This document shows, in pieces, positions 1 through 8,781 of a stretch of DNA of 64,000 nucleotides (the first letter of the stretch is position 1; each line of letters starts with the position of its first letter). This stretch comes from Herminiimonas sp. (GTDB lineage: Bacteria; Pseudomonadota; Gammaproteobacteria; Burkholderiales; Burkholderiaceae). A program made the translations under genes and the position numbers. The stretch spans positions 496,001 through 560,000 of the forward strand of contig NZ_JAURVN010000014.1 in assembly GCF_030655415.1 (NCBI RefSeq), given 5' to 3'. A model generated the notes under the pieces. It saw only the letters and a list, made by a program, of their open reading frames with translations. It was not told the DNA's origin and made no database searches.

Positions 1-396
1 TTGCGCCAATGTTTCGCCGACACACACGATAGGAAGCAATCCTGCATTTAAAGCACGCGCTGTTTTTTGCGCTACCAGCTCATCGGACTCGCCGAAATAC
101 GCACGACGTTCCGAATGGCCAACAATCACATAACGGCAAGCAAACTCCAGCAACATGGCTGTCGATATTTCACCGGTATAAGCACCCGCTTCGTGTACCG
201 ATACATCTTGCGCGCCAAGTGCAATCGCACTATCCGACAACAAGGCTTGGCATTGCGCAAAATAAGGCGCTGGAACGCATACTGCAGCATCACACGCAGC
301 GTTGCCAAACTCGGCTTTAATTTCCGCTAGCAAAAGAGCATTGGCAGCAATACTGCCATTCATTTTCCAGTTGCCTGCGACGAGTTTGCGGCGCAT
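1..396 (-). CDS. tpiA: Triosephosphate isomerase, N-terminal part (cut by window edge)
   Basis: Cytosolic glycolytic enzyme interconverting dihydroxyacetone phosphate and glyceraldehyde 3-phosphate. The reverse strand reads 132 codons from an ATG at 396 to the window edge. The start region has the family signature GNWKMNG, with substrate-binding Asn9 and Lys11. Further on, VGHSERR holds the electrophilic His, followed by RAYFGE. The catalytic Glu and the C-terminal half lie outside the window. The gene follows pnp on the same strand but is separated from it by a strong terminator, and it has its own sigma-70-like promoter at 425-454. Identification is firm from the motifs. Confidence 0.96.
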   Translation of the reverse strand, partial: MRRKLVAGNWKMNGSIAANALLLAEIKAEFGNAACDAAVCVPAPYFAQCQALLSDSAIALGAQDVSVHEAGAYTGEISTAMLLEFACRYVIVGHSERRAYFGESDELVAQKTARALNAGLLPIVCVGETLAQ

Positions 397-424
397 ATGA
401 AACCCAGGATTTTAATAACCCGCT

Positions 425-454
425 ATTCTATCTTGTTGCAGCGAACACGGTCAA
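425..454 (-). promoter_or_regulatory. Sigma-70-type promoter for tpiA
   Basis: On the reverse strand a -35 box TTGACC (449-454) is separated by 18 bp from a -10 box TAGAAT (425-430). The start codon of tpiA follows about 30 bases downstream. A perfect 14-base palindrome lies 9 bp upstream of the -35 box. Inferred from consensus match only. Confidence 0.55.
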
Positions 455-463
455 ACTAGATGC

Positions 464-477
464 TTGACCGCGGTCAA
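464..477. promoter_or_regulatory. Perfect 14-bp palindrome TTGACCGCGGTCAA upstream of the tpiA promoter
   Basis: The palindrome lies between the pnp terminator and the tpiA -35 box, and its half site TTGACC is repeated by the -35 box itself (449-454). The position and symmetry fit an operator for a dimeric regulator, but no regulator is identified. Confidence 0.35.
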
Positions 478-480
478 TAA

Positions 481-514
481 AAAACCGCTCATTGCCTGCG
501 CAGTGAGCGGTTTT
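481..514 (-). terminator. Rho-independent terminator after pnp
   Basis: Arms 481-491 and 504-514 form an 11-bp stem with a 12-base loop. On the reverse strand the stem is followed by a T-rich run, as expected for termination of pnp transcription. A second perfect inverted repeat (521-530/534-543, 3-base loop) sits between it and the pnp stop codon and may protect the mRNA end. Confidence 0.85.
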
Positions 515-548
515 TATTACTAAATCAGGCAAAGCCTGATTTAGAGGC

Positions 549-2681
549 TTACTCTTGCGCTGCGGCTTCAGGGCTTTCTTCAGCCACTGCAGCTTTCATC
601 GACAATTTCAAACGGCCGCGGTCGTCTGTTTCCAACACTTTAACGCGAACTTGCTGGCCTTCTTTCAGGTAATCAGCAACTGCGTTGACACGTTCGTTGG
701 CGATTTGGCTGATATGCAGCAAACCATCTTTGCCTGGCATGACTTGAACAATCGCGCCGAAATCCAGCAATTTCAAAACGGTACCTTCGTAGACCTTGCC
801 AACTTCAACAGAAGCGGTCAGTTCTTCGATGCGACGTTTGGCTTCTTGGCCAGCGGCTGCGTCGACGGAAGCGATGGTGACAACACCTTCATCGCTGATG
901 TCGATTTGTGTGCCGGTTTCTTCCGTCAACGCACGAATGACTGCGCCGCCCTTGCCGATGACGTCACGGATTTTTTCCGGATTGATCTTGACTGTGATCA
1001 GACGTGGTGCGAAGTCAGACAATTCACCAGTGGTGCCGCTTGGAACTGCTTTTTCCATTTCGCCGAGGATATGGATACGGCCTTCTTTAGCTTGCGCCAA
1101 CGCGACTTGCATGATTTCCTTGGTGATACCCTGGATTTTGATGTCCATTTGCAAAGCGGTAATACCGTTTGCTGTACCAGCCACTTTAAAGTCCATGTCG
1201 CCGAGGTGATCTTCGTCGCCGAGGATGTCGCTCAAGACTGCGAACTTGCCGCCGTCTTTAATCAAGCCCATTGCGATACCAGCCACGTGTGCTTGCATGG
1301 GAACGCCAGCATCGATCAATGCCAGGCAACCGCCGCAGACCGAAGCCATCGACGAGGAACCATTGGATTCGGTGATTTCCGAAACCAGACGAACCGAGTA
1401 GCTGAAATCTTCTGGAGCTGGCAATGCAGCAACCAATGCACGTTTAGCCAAACGGCCGTGACCGATTTCACGACGTTTAGGTGTACCGACACGACCTGTT
1501 TCGCCAGTAGCGAACGGAGGCATGTTGTAATGCAACATGAAGCGATCTGAGTACTCGCCCATCAATGCATCGATCTTTTGTTCGTCGCGTGCTGTACCAA
1601 GAGTTGCGATTACCAAGGCTTGTGTTTCGCCACGGGTAAACAATGCCGAACCGTGGGTACGCGGCAAGACGCCGGTACGAATCGTGATTGGACGCACAGT
1701 GCGTGTGTCACGACCATCGATACGTGGTTCGCCATCAAGGATTTGCGAACGAACGATTTTTGCTTCCAGATCAAACAAGATGTTGCCGACTTCGGACGAA
1801 TCCGGAGCAACGCCGCCGACTGAAGTAGCTTCTGCAGCAAGTTCAACATTCACTTCAGAAACTGCATCTTTCAACTTGGCAGTACGTGCTTGCTTGTCTT
1901 TGGTTTGGTAAGCAGCGCGCAATTTTGCTTCAGCAAAATGTGCAACACGTGCGATCAATGCTTCGTTCTTAGCTGGAGGCGCCCATTGCACTTCTGGTTT
2001 GCCGCCATCACGCACCAAGTCGTGAATCGCATCGATGACTGCTTTCATTTGATCGTGGCCGAAAACGACCGCGCCCAACATGACTTCTTCCGACAATTGT
2101 TGTGCTTCTGACTCAACCATCAACACTGCAGTTTCGGTACCTGCAACTACCAGATCCATTTGCGATGTTTTCAGTTGTGTTGAAGTTGGATTCAATACGT
2201 ATTGGCCGTCGATATAACCGACGCGTGCAGCACCCAATGGGCCTGCAAATGGAATGCCGGAAACCGACAAGGCTGCCGATGCACCGATCATTGCAGCGAT
2301 GTCCGGATCGATCTCAGGATTGACCGACATGACGTGAATGATGATCTGAACTTCGTTCAAATAACCTTCTGGGAACAACGGACGAATTGGACGATCGATC
2401 AGACGCGATGTCAGTGTTTCTTTTTCGGAAGGACGGCCTTCACGTTTGAAGAAACCGCCTGGAATACGACCAGCAGCGTAGGTTTTTTCTACGTAATCAA
2501 CAGTCAATGGGAAGAAATCCTGACCTGGTTTTGCATCTTTGCGTGCGACTACCGTTGCGAGTACGACCGTATCTTCGATCGAGACGAGTACGGCACCGGA
2601 AGCTTGACGGGCGATTTCGCCGGTTTCAAGCGTGACCGTATGTTGACCATACTGGAAAGTTTTAGTGACTTTATTAAACAC
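549..2681 (-). CDS. pnp: Polynucleotide phosphorylase
   Basis: 710-residue 3'-to-5' phosphorolytic exoribonuclease, core of the RNA degradosome. It carries two RNase PH-like domains (about residues 1-240 and 315-550), a KH domain (about 555-615, with a GKGG loop in [12 protein letters not shown]) and a C-terminal S1 domain (about 620-695, [19 protein letters not shown]). The phosphate-binding [13 protein letters not shown] segment in the second core domain is intact. The start is GTG at 2681, preceded by AAGGAT on the reverse strand. The gene follows rpsO, the order known from many proteobacteria, with a hairpin between them. Length matches the family. Confidence 0.98.
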   Translation of the reverse strand: MFNKVTKTFQYGQHTVTLETGEIARQASGAVLVSIEDTVVLATVVARKDAKPGQDFFPLTVDYVEKTYAAGRIPGGFFKREGRPSEKETLTSRLIDRPIRPLFPEGYLNEVQIIIHVMSVNPEIDPDIAAMIGASAALSVSGIPFAGPLGAARVGYIDGQYVLNPTSTQLKTSQMDLVVAGTETAVLMVESEAQQLSEEVMLGAVVFGHDQMKAVIDAIHDLVRDGGKPEVQWAPPAKNEALIARVAHFAEAKLRAAYQTKDKQARTAKLKDAVSEVNVELAAEATSVGGVAPDSSEVGNILFDLEAKIVRSQILDGEPRIDGRDTRTVRPITIRTGVLPRTHGSALFTRGETQALVIATLGTARDEQKIDALMGEYSDRFMLHYNMPPFATGETGRVGTPKRREIGHGRLAKRALVAALPAPEDFSYSVRLVSEITESNGSSSMASVCGGCLALIDAGVPMQAHVAGIAMGLIKDGGKFAVLSDILGDEDHLGDMDFKVAGTANGITALQMDIKIQGITKEIMQVALAQAKEGRIHILGEMEKAVPSGTTGELSDFAPRLITVKINPEKIRDVIGKGGAVIRALTEETGTQIDISDEGVVTIASVDAAAGQEAKRRIEELTASVEVGKVYEGTVLKLLDFGAIVQVMPGKDGLLHISQIANERVNAVADYLKEGQQVRVKVLETDDRGRLKLSMKAAVAEESPEAAAQE

Positions 2682-2834
2682 GGTGATCCTTTCTAATTTT
2701 ACCGACAGATTTTCAGGCGCTGTCGTTCACCTCACCACAAACGTTCCATCAAGATGATGGTTCGCTTTATTACTCAACTCAGAATTACTGGGTGCTGCAT
2801 TACTGAAATACGAAACTACAAACTGCCAAAAGAC

Positions 2835-2871
2835 AAAATGCCCGCATCAGAAAACTGACGCAGGCATTTTT
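2835..2871 (-). terminator. Hairpin between rpsO and pnp
   Basis: On the reverse strand a 16-bp stem with two G-U pairs closes on a short T-rich loop and is followed by TTTT. It lies 33 bases past the rpsO stop and about 150 bases before pnp. In Escherichia coli this interval holds an attenuator and an RNase III-cleaved hairpin that controls pnp. Either role could apply here; only the hairpin itself is seen. Confidence 0.75.
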
Positions 2872-2903
2872 ACTATGCAAGCCGGATAAAATAACGCAAT
2901 GAA

Positions 2904-3173
2904 TTACTTGCGCAGACCGAGCTTTACAATCAGATCACGATAACGAGTCGCGTCTTTACTTTTGAGGTAAGACAACAGGCTCTTGCGGCGGTTAACCATC
3001 ATGATCAAACCGCGACGGGAATGGTGATCCTTCGAGTGTGCTTTGAAGTGACCGTTGAGTTCGTTGATACGTGCGGTCAACAGAGCAACTTGCACTTCTG
3101 GTGAACCTGTATCGTTTTGGCCACGTGCGTTATCGGCGACGATAGCGGCTTTGCTTGCTTTTTCGAGAGACAT
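2904..3173 (-). CDS. rpsO: 30S ribosomal protein S15
   Basis: 89-residue ribosomal protein that binds 16S rRNA in the central domain of the small subunit. The sequence has the family hallmarks [33 protein letters not shown] and the C-terminal end [13 protein letters not shown]. Length is exactly the family norm. ATG at 3173 is preceded by AAAGGTAAG. It is transcribed from a good sigma-70-like promoter at 3265-3293, divergent from the BamE-like lipoprotein gene, and probably reads into pnp in part. S15 autoregulates translation in several bacteria through its roughly 85-base leader; whether this leader does so is not visible. Confidence 0.98.
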   Translation of the reverse strand: MSLEKASKAAIVADNARGQNDTGSPEVQVALLTARINELNGHFKAHSKDHHSRRGLIMMVNRRKSLLSYLKSKDATRYRDLIVKLGLRK

Positions 3174-3264
3174 GAGACTTACCTTTCACATGCGATGCGT
3201 AGAGTCTTCACCCCACACACCGTGAACAACGATTAATAAAACGGGTCAAATCGACCAGCCCCGG

Positions 3265-3293
3265 AGTATAGCGGAAATGCCGTGGCGATTCAA
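3265..3293 (-). promoter_or_regulatory. Sigma-70-type promoter for rpsO(-pnp)
   Basis: On the reverse strand TTGAAT (3288-3293), an exact 17-bp spacer and TATACT (3265-3270) give a near-consensus promoter. Transcription would start near 3258 and leave a leader of about 85 bases before rpsO. Confidence 0.7.
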
Positions 3294-3325
3294 ACACTTA
3301 GCGCAGTTATTTTGAGGAAAGCCCT

Positions 3326-3847
3326 ATGAAACGTATCCAAAAAGCAATATGGCGCGCATTTTTGCTCTTGAGCGTAGTTCTGACCAGCGCCTGCTCAGTC
3401 TTGACGCCTGCACAATTAAGCGCTGGCGAGACCGAAGCTGAAGTGGTTGCAAAACTAGGCCAACCGACCGCGCGCATTCCAGACAGCAATGGCTATCTGC
3501 TGGAATATTCGCGTAATCCTTGGGGGCAAGCGATCGATATGGCGCGCTTCAGCAACGACGGTCGTTTGATTTCGTACGAACAAGTTCTGACCACCGCGAA
3601 GTTTGCCACTATCAAACTCGGCATTTCCAACAAAACCGATGTACTGCGTACCGTCGGCCATCCATCACACACCTCTTACCTGCCCCGCCAGCAACTCGAA
3701 GTCTGGACTTATCCCTACAAGGAAAGTGGCGCATGGAATTCATTGATGCATATTCATTTCGACAATGACGGCATCGTTAGAAAAATGGAAAACGGTCAGG
3801 ATCTGCGTTTTGATCGCGATAGCAAATTCGGCTTCGGCGGCTGGTAA
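3326..3847 (+). CDS. BamE/SmpA-like outer-membrane lipoprotein with two repeats
   Basis: 173-residue predicted lipoprotein: a charged start, a hydrophobic stretch (residues 9-20) and the lipobox LTSAC with Cys23 as lipidation site. The mature part holds two SmpA/BamE-like units. The first is about residues 30-85 (AGETEAEVVAKLGQPTAR, a Leu-Gly-x-Pro turn), the second about 95-155 (GISNKTDVLRTVGHPSHT, then WTYPYK and HIHFDNDGIV). BamE itself has one unit and helps the beta-barrel assembly machine, so this is a relative and not BamE. A GAGGAAAG ribosome-binding site precedes the ATG. It is a single gene divergent from rpsO. Confidence 0.75.
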   Translation: MKRIQKAIWRAFLLLSVVLTSACSVLTPAQLSAGETEAEVVAKLGQPTARIPDSNGYLLEYSRNPWGQAIDMARFSNDGRLISYEQVLTTAKFATIKLGISNKTDVLRTVGHPSHTSYLPRQQLEVWTYPYKESGAWNSLMHIHFDNDGIVRKMENGQDLRFDRDSKFGFGGW

Positions 3848-3874
3848 GCTGGTAAATCATCGCTACATACAGAA

Positions 3875-3905
3875 AAAGGGTTGATGCTTGTGGCATCAAC
3901 CCTTT
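3875..3905 (+). terminator. Hairpin after the BamE-like lipoprotein gene
   Basis: A 13-bp stem (3875-3887/3893-3905) with a 5-base loop begins 27 bases past the stop. Only a weak T-run follows. A second hairpin (3908-3917/3922-3931, loop TAGT) stands directly behind it. Confidence 0.6.
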
Positions 3906-3949
3906 CGATTAGTCCATTAGTATGGACTAATTCACTCCGCAGATATTAA

Positions 3950-3974
3950 GTCCCTGACATCAAGCATCAGGGAC
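3950..3974 (-). terminator. Hairpin after the MFS carrier gene
   Basis: An 8-bp stem (3950-3957/3967-3974) lies 12 bases past the stop of the reverse-strand MFS gene. Together with the hairpins at 3875-3931 it separates the convergent transcripts. Confidence 0.5.
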
Positions 3975-3986
3975 AAATCTTAATTA

Positions 3987-5297
3987 TTACGCTGTGACGC
4001 GCGCATCCTCTGCTTGCGTAGCTTGTGCAACATTGTTTGCTTGCATGCGTTTGCGCATAGGCGACAAGATCAGTTTGGCCGACAAGCCAGCCAAAATCGT
4101 GATGATCGCGGCAACCACAAACACACGGCTCCAGCCGCCGCCTGCAGACAATACCGATGCCAATGGCACCAGCAATGCTGCCGTACCTTTTGCGGTGTAG
4201 AGCGTGCCCGAGTTCCCTGCGGCAAATTTGCTACCAAAAGTATCGGCGCAGATCGCAGGGAAAATCGAGAAAATCTCACCCCAGCACAGGAACACCATTG
4301 CAGCAAACGCCATGAATGCGTATGGGTTATGACCGTATTTCATCAAGCCCAACAAAGCCAAGCCTTCGCCGATAAAGACGATGAACATGGTGTTTTCGCG
4401 GCCGATTTTGTCGGAGATAAAACCGCACAAAGGACGTGTCAAACCGTTAGCAACGTTGTCGATCGACAAAGTCATGGTGAGCAAAGGCAGCGTTGCGCCG
4501 AACAAGGTCATAGGCAAGGCAGCGATACCGAAGTCATTCGCGATCGGGCCGATTTGCGCAGTCGCCATCAAACCACCCGAAGCAACCAACACGAACATCA
4601 CATACAAGACCCAGAACACTGGTGTTTTCAACATTTGCTTGGTGGTGTAATCAACATTCACTGCTGAACCGGCTTTTGCCAATGCAGATTTAGGCGCAAC
4701 AGGTTTGATCAGCAACATGGACAAAACGAGAATACACACGCCCTGGATGATGCCGAAGGTGAAGAATGTTTTTTCGTAGCCCGACGTTTGAATCATGTTC
4801 GCGATAGGAATCACTGTGATCGCAGCACCTGCACCGAAGCCGGCTGCAGTCAAACCAGCCGCCAAACCGCGACGATCAGGGAACAGTTTCAAAGCGTTAC
4901 CAACGCAGGTACCATATACACAACCCGCGCCAACACCTGACACGACTGCGGCAAAGTACAGCATCGCCAAAGAATCAGCGTAACTATTCATGACCCAACC
5001 GAGGCCGGCGCAAATTGCACCGACGGCAACAACCGGACGTGGGCCAAATTTATCAACCAGGTAACCTTCAATCGGCACCAACCATGTTTCGGTCACGATA
5101 AAGATCGAAAACGCGAGTTGAATTGCCGCTTTACCCCAATGATGCGCATTGTCGATAGGCGTGACGAACAACGTCCAGCCGTATTGCAAGTTAGCCATAA
5201 AAGCCATACAAGCAATACCAATGATGAGTTGCATCCAACGATTTTTGTAACCTGTTGCGCTCTGAATATTCGATGCGCTTGTTTGATTGTTGTTCAT
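3987..5297 (-). CDS. MFS carrier, oxalate:formate antiporter (OFA) family-like
   Basis: 436-residue inner-membrane carrier with about 12 hydrophobic segments. The N-terminus NRWMQLIIGIACM...NLQYGWTLFV closely resembles OxlT-type oxalate:formate antiporters. The MFS loop between helices 2 and 3 is seen as VDKFGPRP, and its second-half equivalent as SDKIGREN. Known members exchange oxalate for formate or carry other monocarboxylates. GAGAGG precedes the ATG. No oxalyl-CoA decarboxylase or formyl-CoA transferase gene is nearby, so oxalate as substrate is only an inference. The gene stands alone between hairpins and a small exported-protein gene. Confidence 0.85.
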   Translation of the reverse strand: MNNNQTSASNIQSATGYKNRWMQLIIGIACMAFMANLQYGWTLFVTPIDNAHHWGKAAIQLAFSIFIVTETWLVPIEGYLVDKFGPRPVVAVGAICAGLGWVMNSYADSLAMLYFAAVVSGVGAGCVYGTCVGNALKLFPDRRGLAAGLTAAGFGAGAAITVIPIANMIQTSGYEKTFFTFGIIQGVCILVLSMLLIKPVAPKSALAKAGSAVNVDYTTKQMLKTPVFWVLYVMFVLVASGGLMATAQIGPIANDFGIAALPMTLFGATLPLLTMTLSIDNVANGLTRPLCGFISDKIGRENTMFIVFIGEGLALLGLMKYGHNPYAFMAFAAMVFLCWGEIFSIFPAICADTFGSKFAAGNSGTLYTAKGTAALLVPLASVLSAGGGWSRVFVVAAIITILAGLSAKLILSPMRKRMQANNVAQATQAEDARVTA

Positions 5298-5531
5298 TTC
5301 TAACTACCTCTCAAGAAGTCATAAAACGTTGAAACGATCAAGGCAATGTCGTGGACAAGCCGATCAGTTTCGAATGTGATTTGTGACTGCAGGCAACGGC
5401 AGGACTAACCAGACGTGGTCAAAATCATCCAACGAATATTGACTCGTTGTACATCGTGTTTTTGTGATGACGTTGACCTGCGAGGCTAATCAATGCGCAC
5501 ATAAGCGCACGCATCGTTCACCAAATGCCTG

Positions 5532-5846
5532 CTACAGGAGAGGTGGAGCGCGAGAGAAGTAGTACGGAGAAACAGCAGAGAAAAATTGCGTGAACGAAGC
5601 TTGAGGCTGTTCAATTGCAAGATTAGGTAATTCGAGTAAAGAGAAAGAAGTGGTCAGCCCATTATCGAAATCATCGAAGACCAAATGCGAAACCGCACCG
5701 CCATCGAAACAAGCACCATCGTCATACATACACTGATAGTCAACTTGCGCACGCTTGATATTCGTTAACGTATCGGCGAACGCCAGCTGCTGCGCGAACA
5801 GCAGAGCAAAGGCAAGCCAAACATTAATGAGAAGACGCGATTTCAT
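5532..5846 (-). CDS. Small exported protein of unknown function
   Basis: 104 residues from the ATG at 5846; the frame also allows a TTG start six codons earlier, and neither has a clear ribosome-binding site. The first 24 residues form a signal peptide (MKSRLLINVWLAFALLFAQQ, cleavage after AFA). The mature part is acidic, has two cysteines six residues apart (CMYDDGAC) and ends in SPYYFSRAPPLL. I do not recognise a family. The build loosely resembles the small exported proteins often found beside metal-efflux genes in Burkholderiales, but it lacks their histidines and no efflux genes are near. Confidence 0.5.
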   Translation of the reverse strand: MKSRLLINVWLAFALLFAQQLAFADTLTNIKRAQVDYQCMYDDGACFDGGAVSHLVFDDFDNGLTTSFSLLELPNLAIEQPQASFTQFFSAVSPYYFSRAPPLL

Positions 5847-6230
5847 TTGAGGTAATGAGGACAACGCTAAGCAAAAGTGAATTACTTGAGCAGAGAGCGG
5901 CCTGAATAATTACTGGGGTGAATGAATTATAGATCGATTTTTAGAACCACGTTCGGCAGATATTAATTTTGCGGCTAACTGATATTCGTTTGCCACATAT
6001 CTTCTTGATTTATTGCTTATTCTTTTGTCTTTTTAAAAAGATTTGTGACTGCACGGATGTAATTTTTGTCTAAACAACATCAGAAAAAAGCAGATGCCAT
6101 TGATAATGAAATTACAGAAACAAGCTGTATCTAAAGACTTCTAGTCAAAGACACACAGCCAACTTCATTCAATCGCACCCGCTTTTTTCGATCACTGAAC
6201 CATCATTTGCTAGAAATAATGGCTAGCTAC
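5847..6230. other. AT-rich intergenic stretch without a gene
   Basis: 384 bases between two reverse-strand genes. It contains an AT-rich self-complementary run around 6028-6042 (TCTTTTTAAAAAGA) and a short GCTAG/CTAGC hairpin (6209-6227) just past the OsmB-like gene, possibly its terminator. I see no open frame or RNA gene I can support. Confidence 0.5.
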
Positions 6231-6455
6231 TTACCTTTTATCTTTGCCAACTTCATTACCGATAACACCGCCAACAGCAGCGCCACCCACTGTACCTAGC
6301 GTGCTACCGCCGGTGAGAACTGCCCCACCAACTGCGCCAGCACCAGCGCCGATGACAGTACTTCTATCTTGTCGCGACATACCCTCACAACCTGCTGCAC
6401 TGAATAGCACTGCAGCAGCCAACGTGGAGAACGCAAATTTTTGTATCGTTTTCAT
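6231..6455 (-). CDS. OsmB-like glycine-zipper lipoprotein
   Basis: 74-residue predicted lipoprotein: signal peptide with lipobox SAAGC (Cys23), then a glycine-zipper segment of alternating Gly/Ala (GAGAGAVGGAVLTGG, then TVGGAAVGGVIGNEVG). This architecture is that of OsmB and the glycine zipper 2TM family. These are small outer-membrane lipoproteins, often induced by osmotic or envelope stress. GAGGTG precedes the ATG at good spacing. The gene stands alone. Its exact role here is unknown. Confidence 0.8.
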   Translation of the reverse strand: MKTIQKFAFSTLAAAVLFSAAGCEGMSRQDRSTVIGAGAGAVGGAVLTGGSTLGTVGGAAVGGVIGNEVGKDKR

Positions 6456-6716
6456 GGAAACACCTCATTTTCACAGTATCGATTAATGGGAAATCTCTTT
6501 ACCCAATACAAAATAATCATGACGAAAACCTGAGTCAGTGCGATAGCCCACTTAAATATCCTCATAGAAATTTAAGCATTTAGAAAGAAATCTAAGATAA
6601 GGTAATGAACAAGAAAAACATTGCAGACAAGAATAAAACCGTTGGTTGACACTAATTATTGGGCAGCTTAATTTCATTCAAAATATTAATGCCATGCCAT
6701 TCGCATTGGAAAAAAT

Positions 6717-7271
6717 ATGAAGCGCATAAAACACTTAATTGCATGGATGCTCGCAATGACGGTGCTCGGTTCTGTCATCGCTGCAGAGCCTGCGCCTGAA
6801 CATATCAAACAGGAAGTAGCGCAAGCACGTTTGGCGGGACAAGGAAGTTTCCGATGGTTTGGGCTGAAGATTTATGATGCGCAATTGTGGGTTGGTGATA
6901 AAGGATATCAAGCACAAGCCCCCGCCTCCGCGCCACTGGCTTTGGATTTACGTTATGCACGCAACTTGCAAGGCAAAAAAATTGCCGAAGCCAGTGAAGA
7001 TGAAATGCGCAAACTGAATCTGGGTTCTTCGCAACAACGAGCAAGTTGGCTGGCTGCGATGGAAAAGATTTTTCCTGACGTGAATGAAGGCACGCATCTG
7101 ACCGGCGTTTATCTACCCAAGCAAGGTGCGCGTTTTTACCTGAATGGAAAATTCATTGGCGAAATCATGGACGCTGCATTCAGCGAAGCATTCTTTGCCA
7201 TCTGGCTAGATTCTAAAACCACTGCATCTGGGTTACGAACAGCATTACTGACAGATGCAGGTCCGCACTAA
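6717..7271 (+). CDS. Chalcone-isomerase-like exported protein
   Basis: 184 residues with an N-terminal signal peptide (MKRIKHLIAWMLAMTVLGSV, cleavage near AAEP). The rest resembles the bacterial chalcone-isomerase-like domain: GQGSFRWFGLKIYDAQLWVG, LDLRYARNLQGKKIAEAS and GTHLTGVYLPKQGARFYLNG. Bacterial members share the fold, but flavonoid isomerase activity is not expected; a ligand-binding role in the periplasm is more likely. The stop overlaps the start of the following MFS gene (TAATG), so the two are translationally coupled. A clear ribosome-binding site is not seen before the ATG. Confidence 0.8.
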   Translation: MKRIKHLIAWMLAMTVLGSVIAAEPAPEHIKQEVAQARLAGQGSFRWFGLKIYDAQLWVGDKGYQAQAPASAPLALDLRYARNLQGKKIAEASEDEMRKLNLGSSQQRASWLAAMEKIFPDVNEGTHLTGVYLPKQGARFYLNGKFIGEIMDAAFSEAFFAIWLDSKTTASGLRTALLTDAGPH

Positions 7272-8512
7272 TGACCAAATTGACTTCGTCTTCGTTTGTC
7301 GCCTATGGCTTATTTGGGCTGCCTCTCGCACTCGTCGCATTACCTATCTATGTATACGTGCCGCAGTTTTACGCGGAACGCTTCGGCCTTTCGTTGACTT
7401 TGATAGGCGCCGCATTATTGGCCGCGCGCGTATTCGATGCGTTTATCGATCCCTTGATAGGCTTGTGGATAGACCGCACAAAAAGTCGTACTGGCTATGG
7501 CGGCTTCATACTGATTTCCCTGCCATTTTTATCACTAGGATTTCTTGCATTATTCCATCCGCCTGCTTTATTGCACGATGCAGCATTGCTTTGGTTCTTG
7601 GGCACGCTGCTGTTGGTCTATGTCGGATTCAGCCTCGCCAGCATTGCGCATCAAAGTTGGGGCGCCGCATTAACGCAGGAATTAGCAGAGCGCTCGCGCC
7701 TTACGGCGACGCGCGAAGCTTGCGGTTTAATCGGCGTAGTACTGGCCGCGTCGCTGACTGGATTGCTCGGCTTCGACTGGTTGATCGCGATCTTCGTAAT
7801 CACACTTTCTATCAGCGCCGCCGTATTAATTAAATTAGCACCCCAGCCTCCCCTCAGCTTCGCTTTGCATGCAGGCTGGTCCGCAATGATCGAGCCATTT
7901 CATAACCGACGCTTTCGCTGGCTATTTTCAGTATTGATCGTCAACGGCATTGCTGCATCGATTCCAGCTACGCTATTCTTGTTTTTTGCCAAAGATCAAC
8001 TGCAGTTGGCCCAATACGCAGGTCTGTTTCTGGTTCTGTATTTCGTCGCAGCAGCATGCTCGATGCCTTTGTGGGTCGCACTGGCGAAACGTCATGGCGA
8101 AGCACGTATCTGGCTGATCGCCATGCTGTTATCAGCAGCTGCTTTTATATGGGCTTACGGTCTATCTAGTGGCGCTGCCATTCCTTTTGCAGTGATCTGT
8201 GTAATGTCAGGATTGACGCTAGGTGCCGACCTGGCTTTGCCGCCGGCCTTACTCGCAGCGGTCATAGCACGAGCAGGACACAGTGGTCAGCGCGAAGGCG
8301 CATATTTTGGCGCATGGAGTTGGGCGACCAAGATGAATCTGGCACTGGCAGCAGGCATCTCGCTACCATTGCTCGAGCAACTAGGCTACGTTCCAGGCAC
8401 TGTAAGCGGAGCCGGGACGCATGCGCTATCGGTCGCTTACGCTTTGCTGCCTTGCGTACTTAAGCTGGTAGCGGCAAGCATTCTTTGGCGCGCGCCTTTA
8501 CATGATGTGTGA
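7271..8512 (+). CDS. GPH-type MFS transporter
   Basis: 413-residue membrane carrier with about 12 hydrophobic segments. The loop after helix 2 reads DAFIDPLIGLWIDRTKSR, the cation-sugar-symporter (GPH, MelB-like) signature of D-x-x-x-D-P and a basic cluster; SLASIAHQSWGAALTQEL lies in the first half. It overlaps the chalcone-isomerase-like gene by one base. In other betaproteobacteria these two types of gene are known to me as neighbours in a larger cluster with amine-oxidase and fatty-acid-cyclopropanation genes, which is absent here. The substrate is unknown. Confidence 0.8.
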   Translation: MTKLTSSSFVAYGLFGLPLALVALPIYVYVPQFYAERFGLSLTLIGAALLAARVFDAFIDPLIGLWIDRTKSRTGYGGFILISLPFLSLGFLALFHPPALLHDAALLWFLGTLLLVYVGFSLASIAHQSWGAALTQELAERSRLTATREACGLIGVVLAASLTGLLGFDWLIAIFVITLSISAAVLIKLAPQPPLSFALHAGWSAMIEPFHNRRFRWLFSVLIVNGIAASIPATLFLFFAKDQLQLAQYAGLFLVLYFVAAACSMPLWVALAKRHGEARIWLIAMLLSAAAFIWAYGLSSGAAIPFAVICVMSGLTLGADLALPPALLAAVIARAGHSGQREGAYFGAWSWATKMNLALAAGISLPLLEQLGYVPGTVSGAGTHALSVAYALLPCVLKLVAASILWRAPLHDV

Positions 8513-8666
8513 GTTGCGCTTTACCAAACCCGAGCACGGCAGCAAAGTTTATGGGCTCAATTCACGATTGCTTAAAGCAATACAAATGTAGGGTGGACGC
8601 GCCAGCTTTTAAACCACTGGGTCAAATTTTGAGGGATAAAACAGGAAAACTTCTTTAGAAAGCAAA

Positions 8667-8695
8667 AGGGGTTACGTCTTTTGAACGTAACCCCT
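8667..8695 (-). terminator. Terminator after tRNA-Arg
   Basis: An 11-bp stem (8667-8677/8685-8695) is followed on the reverse strand by TTTTGCTTTC. It lies 9 bases past the tRNA 3' end and can also end the convergent MFS transcript. Confidence 0.8.
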
Positions 8696-8704
8696 CTAAT
8701 ATGC

Positions 8705-8781
8705 TGGTGCGGCTGGCAGGAATCGAACCCACGACCCCTTGGTTCGTAGCCAAGTACTCTATCCAGCTGAGCTACAGCCGC
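8705..8781 (-). tRNA. tRNA-Arg, anticodon ACG
   Basis: The 77-base reverse-strand cloverleaf has a 7-bp acceptor stem (GCGGCTG with CAGCCGC), a D-arm (AGCTCAGCTGGATAGAGT), an anticodon loop with ACG between CTTGG and CCAAG, a variable loop, the T-arm GTGGGTTCGATTCCTGC and an encoded CCA end (8705-8707). ACG is read as ICG after deamination and decodes CGU/CGC/CGA. A terminator follows. Confidence 0.97.

Noticed and set aside
555..1550. 331-residue forward open frame opposite pnp
   Set aside because: It lies wholly antisense to the certain pnp gene; Cys- and Phe-rich make-up shows it is a shadow frame.
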